Assembly: GCA_021791455.1 (NCBI GenBank)
Contig: JAJYWM010000145.1
Coordinates: 1-17,015, forward strand
DNA length: 17,015 nt
Reading direction: 5' to 3'
Source: a bacterium
GTDB taxonomy: Bacteria > Chloroflexota > Dormibacteria > UBA8260 > Bog-877
In this document: positions 14,681-17,015 of the stretch, piece by piece
How positions within the stretch are numbered: the first letter of the stretch is position 1
Layout of the letters: every line of letters begins with the position of its first letter
The notes under the pieces: generated by a model
What the model was told of the DNA's origin: nothing
The model's database searches: none
What the model saw: only the letters and a program-made list of their open reading frames with translations
Translations under genes and position numbers: made by a program

Positions 14681-17015
14681 GGTCGAGGCACTGGCAGGGG
14701 GAAAGCTCCTCCCACGGTGCCCTCGCCGTCGCAGCAACGAGCGAGGCTACATCCGAGGTACCCGCGGCAGGTGTAAATGTCGTGGCGCGGCAGCGCGGCA
14801 AAGCGCCCCTGCCGAATCAGCCGCGCCTGCCGTGCTATCTCCGCCTCAACACGGTCCAACTCGTCCTGGCCCAGCTCGACCTCGCCCGTTGGGAGCCTGC
14901 CCTCGGCCTGGCCGAGCCGAAAGCCTCGGGTCACCAGTGAACCGGAGCGGTTCGGCTCCGGGCCCAGGTACCAATTGCGGGCTCTGACCGGGACCGCGGT
15001 CCCGTCCAGATGCAGGTCGCGCGCCGCCATCGCATAGAGCGGAAGCTGCCAATCGGAAGGCCCGCTGTCCCCGTTGCCCAGCACCTGGCGGCGCATATCA
15101 GGACCGCCGGGAAGAGCTCCCTCAGAGGTCTTGTAGTCGACCACCTCCAGGTCGCCCTGGGGATCATGCCACAGGGCGTCGATCTTGCCCACCAGTGCGA
15201 ATTCCTCGATTGGGAGATCGAAGGCGACCTCGCTGGCAACCTGTTCACCCATGCGACGCTCCTCCAACACCACCTTGGCCCACCTCCTGGCCAAGCGGTT
15301 GAGCCACGCCTCCACGTAGAACGAGCCCAGCGGGTCCACGAGCCGCTCGCGAACCCCTGGCATGAGCTGGTCGTGAATGTGAGTCAGCGCCATGGGGGTG
15401 AACAGATCAGGCGAGTCGGCCCAAGATGCCCGCTCGCGGTGGGCGAACTCAAGCAGGCTGTGAGCGGCCACCCCCAGGACCGTGGCCACGGTGTCCTCCC
15501 GGCGGAGTCGAAGTTGGCCGAAGTAGTACAGGCGCGGGCAGGCAAGCCAGGCGCTGAGCGCGCTGGCGCTGAGGTGGCCCTCGGCAGCGGCCGCCTCGGG
15601 CGAGACTGGATCCCACGGCGTCATCCAACCGGCCACCTGTCGGGCTCGGGCCAGGTGCTCTGGCATTCTGGAGGAACCTGTGGGAGGGCGGCCATGGCTC
15701 AAGTCAATCGCCCAATGACAGACCAGGTCAGCCACCGCCACAGGAGTTGCCAGTGGGGCGGCAACCTCCTGAACCCCTCCGGCCGTCTTCACGGCGGCGA
15801 GGAACGTGGACGGCTCCCGCTCGGCCAGGGAGCCTCGTCTGCTCCACGAGAGCACCACCTGCTCGCGGGCCCTTGTCGTGGCCATCAAGAAACGGCGGCA
15901 CTCCCTCTCCAGGTGATCCCCTGGGGCGCCCATCACATCCTCCAGCTCCGGGACCCGGTCCAGCAGGGTCTGGAGCTCGGCCTGGGTGAGTAGCCCACCA
16001 TCCCTGCCAAGCCGGGGCATGGCGCCCGCGACCATCCCGGGAAGAAAAACCCTGCGCCAGCTGGCACCCTTGGCATTCTGGGCGCTCACGACAGCGACCG
16101 CCTCAGGCGGGGCCAGCACCCCGTGGTCCTGTTCCACTCCGCTGACCCGAACCGCGACCTCAATCACTTCGATCCATTCCGAGAGCGGCCTGTCCGCCGC
16201 ACCCAGGCGTCTGCTGGCCTCGATGGCATCGCTGGCCACCCGGTCCAGGTTGGCCATGGCAGCCGCCGTTTCCAGATGCGAGAGGGCGAGTTGGGACAAG
16301 CCGGTGCCACGCTCAATCTTGCCGATCACGTCCCTAAGTGCGGCGGGGTCCATCAATGCCGCCCCAAGATCGGGCCGTCCCCCCCCAAGATCCAGCCAGA
16401 GACTGGCCAGCGCCGGAGTCCGGCCTAGCCCCTGATTCTCGCGCGAATTGGGAGCCGCGCGGGCCAGGTTTGCCAGCGTGGTTGCGAGTCGCACCTGATC
16501 TCGAGCAGCCCTCTGCCGCAGGTCCCTGAGCTCGGATGGCTGCAGGCCCTGGGGGCCAAGAGAGAGTGCCTCCGCGACGGCGAGATCATCCTGGGGAGCG
16601 GCCAGCGCTCTCAGCCAGGTGATCACGGCGCGCGTGGCAATGCTTCCAGCCCATCTCCGCTGCCACACGTGAAAGGGCACTCGCAGCTCAGCGAGGGCGG
16701 CGGCAATCGGAGCGAGTTGCGCCCCCGGGTCCCAGAGCAGGATCGCCACCTCGTCGTACGCCACCTCCTCGGCGAGCCTGGCCCTTCTGATCTCTCGGGC
16801 AATCGCCATGGCCTCCTCGGTCTCGTCGCCGGCGGACCAGATGGCGGCCGTGGCTGGCCGCCGCGGCCCTAGCCCCTCAGAGCCCGGTGAGCCGAGCCCC
16901 GGAGACCTCTGGGCGAGGACCTCGCCGACCGCGGCGAGCCAGGCAGTCTCGGGGCCTGGCAGAGCCAGGTCGGCGGCGTGGAAACGGCGGGGGAAGGCCT
17001 CGTTGAAGAACCTCG
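14677..17015 (-). CDS. adnA: AdnA-like helicase-nuclease, C-terminal 778 codons (5' end outside window)
   Basis: Upstream partner of the AdnB-like protein; the frame remains open to the right edge, so Walker A and B are not visible. Helicase C-terminal motifs are present: IWSAGDETEEAMAIAREIRRA (near 16860-16780), an AQNAKGASWRRVFLPGM motif corresponding to HxAKGLEW (near 16100-16040), and LMATTRAREQVVLSW (near 15890-15845). The nuclease follows: LACPRLYYF with the first cysteine (near 15545-15520), VGKIDAL and LEVVDYKTS (near 15190-15130), WQLPLYAMA (near 15045-15020). The final cluster CRGYLGCSLARCC is C-x5-C-x4-CC, not the usual C-x2-C-x5-C. In the motif V segment His is replaced by Asn and Leu-Glu by Ala-Ser, suggesting a less conserved motor, as in AddB. 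I favour AdnA by gene order; AddB-like is the alternative. Confidence 0.8.
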   Translation of the reverse strand, partial: RFFNEAFPRRFHAADLALPGPETAWLAAVGEVLAQRSPGLGSPGSEGLGPRRPATAAIWSAGDETEEAMAIAREIRRARLAEEVAYDEVAILLWDPGAQLAPIAAALAELRVPFHVWQRRWAGSIATRAVITWLRALAAPQDDLAVAEALSLGPQGLQPSELRDLRQRAARDQVRLATTLANLARAAPNSRENQGLGRTPALASLWLDLGGGRPDLGAALMDPAALRDVIGKIERGTGLSQLALSHLETAAAMANLDRVASDAIEASRRLGAADRPLSEWIEVIEVAVRVSGVEQDHGVLAPPEAVAVVSAQNAKGASWRRVFLPGMVAGAMPRLGRDGGLLTQAELQTLLDRVPELEDVMGAPGDHLERECRRFLMATTRAREQVVLSWSRRGSLAEREPSTFLAAVKTAGGVQEVAAPLATPVAVADLVCHWAIDLSHGRPPTGSSRMPEHLARARQVAGWMTPWDPVSPEAAAAEGHLSASALSAWLACPRLYYFGQLRLRREDTVATVLGVAAHSLLEFAHRERASWADSPDLFTPMALTHIHDQLMPGVRERLVDPLGSFYVEAWLNRLARRWAKVVLEERRMGEQVASEVAFDLPIEEFALVGKIDALWHDPQGDLEVVDYKTSEGALPGGPDMRRQVLGNGDSGPSDWQLPLYAMAARDLHLDGTAVPVRARNWYLGPEPNRSGSLVTRGFRLGQAEGRLPTGEVELGQDELDRVEAEIARQARLIRQGRFAALPRHDIYTCRGYLGCSLARCCDGEGTVGGAFPLPVPRP

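Overview
The window is high-GC, densely packed bacterial chromosome. Several features point to an actinobacterium or a related high-GC Terrabacteria lineage. These are frequent TTG and GTG starts, ATGA or TTGA gene overlaps, an AdnAB-type helicase-nuclease pair, an ImuA/ImuB cassette with a small DUF6504-like gene, a Gram-positive-type LexA box (GAAC-N4-GTTC), and SbcCD of the actinobacterial GDRH type. No phage, insertion sequence, CRISPR array, tRNA or rRNA was recognised. I cannot place the organism more precisely from sequence alone.

Layout. Positions 1-6288 are all minus strand. Reading in the direction of transcription (right to left) they are: the SOS-type mutagenesis cassette imuA - imuB - DUF6504-like (6288 to 4020, all overlapping by 4 bases), ftsH (3940 to 1955), and the SbcD-like nuclease plus the first 246 codons of its SbcC/Rad50-like ATPase partner (1873 to 1, running off the left edge). 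Positions 6289-6526 form a divergent promoter region. It holds a well-formed imuA promoter with a perfect palindromic SOS box in its spacer, and the HU-side leader. On the plus strand follow an atypical HU-family protein, an NDUFA9-like NAD(P)-binding protein and a small SCP2 sterol-carrier-domain protein (6527-8258). After a convergent gap of about 400 bases the rest is minus strand. It contains a secreted, probably wall-anchored FN3-repeat protein (10077-8662), a VOC/glyoxalase-family protein (11023-10649), and a large two-gene helicase-nuclease operon resembling mycobacterial adnA-adnB (17015 to 11444), whose upstream gene is cut by the right edge.

Function. Three DNA-repair systems lie within 17 kb. 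They are double-strand end processing (AdnAB-like), hairpin or end cleavage (SbcCD-like) and SOS-induced translesion mutagenesis (ImuAB). Beside them are a nucleoid protein (HU) and membrane quality control (FtsH). The clearest regulatory statement is for imuA: a 16-base inverted repeat occupies the spacer between a TTGCCA -35 and a TATACT -10, which predicts direct LexA repression. The DnaE2 polymerase that ImuAB normally works with is not in the window. No complete, wholly new system is visible. The best leads are the DUF6504-like third gene of the imu operon, the unusual HU N-terminus and the non-canonical cysteine cluster of the AdnA-like nuclease.
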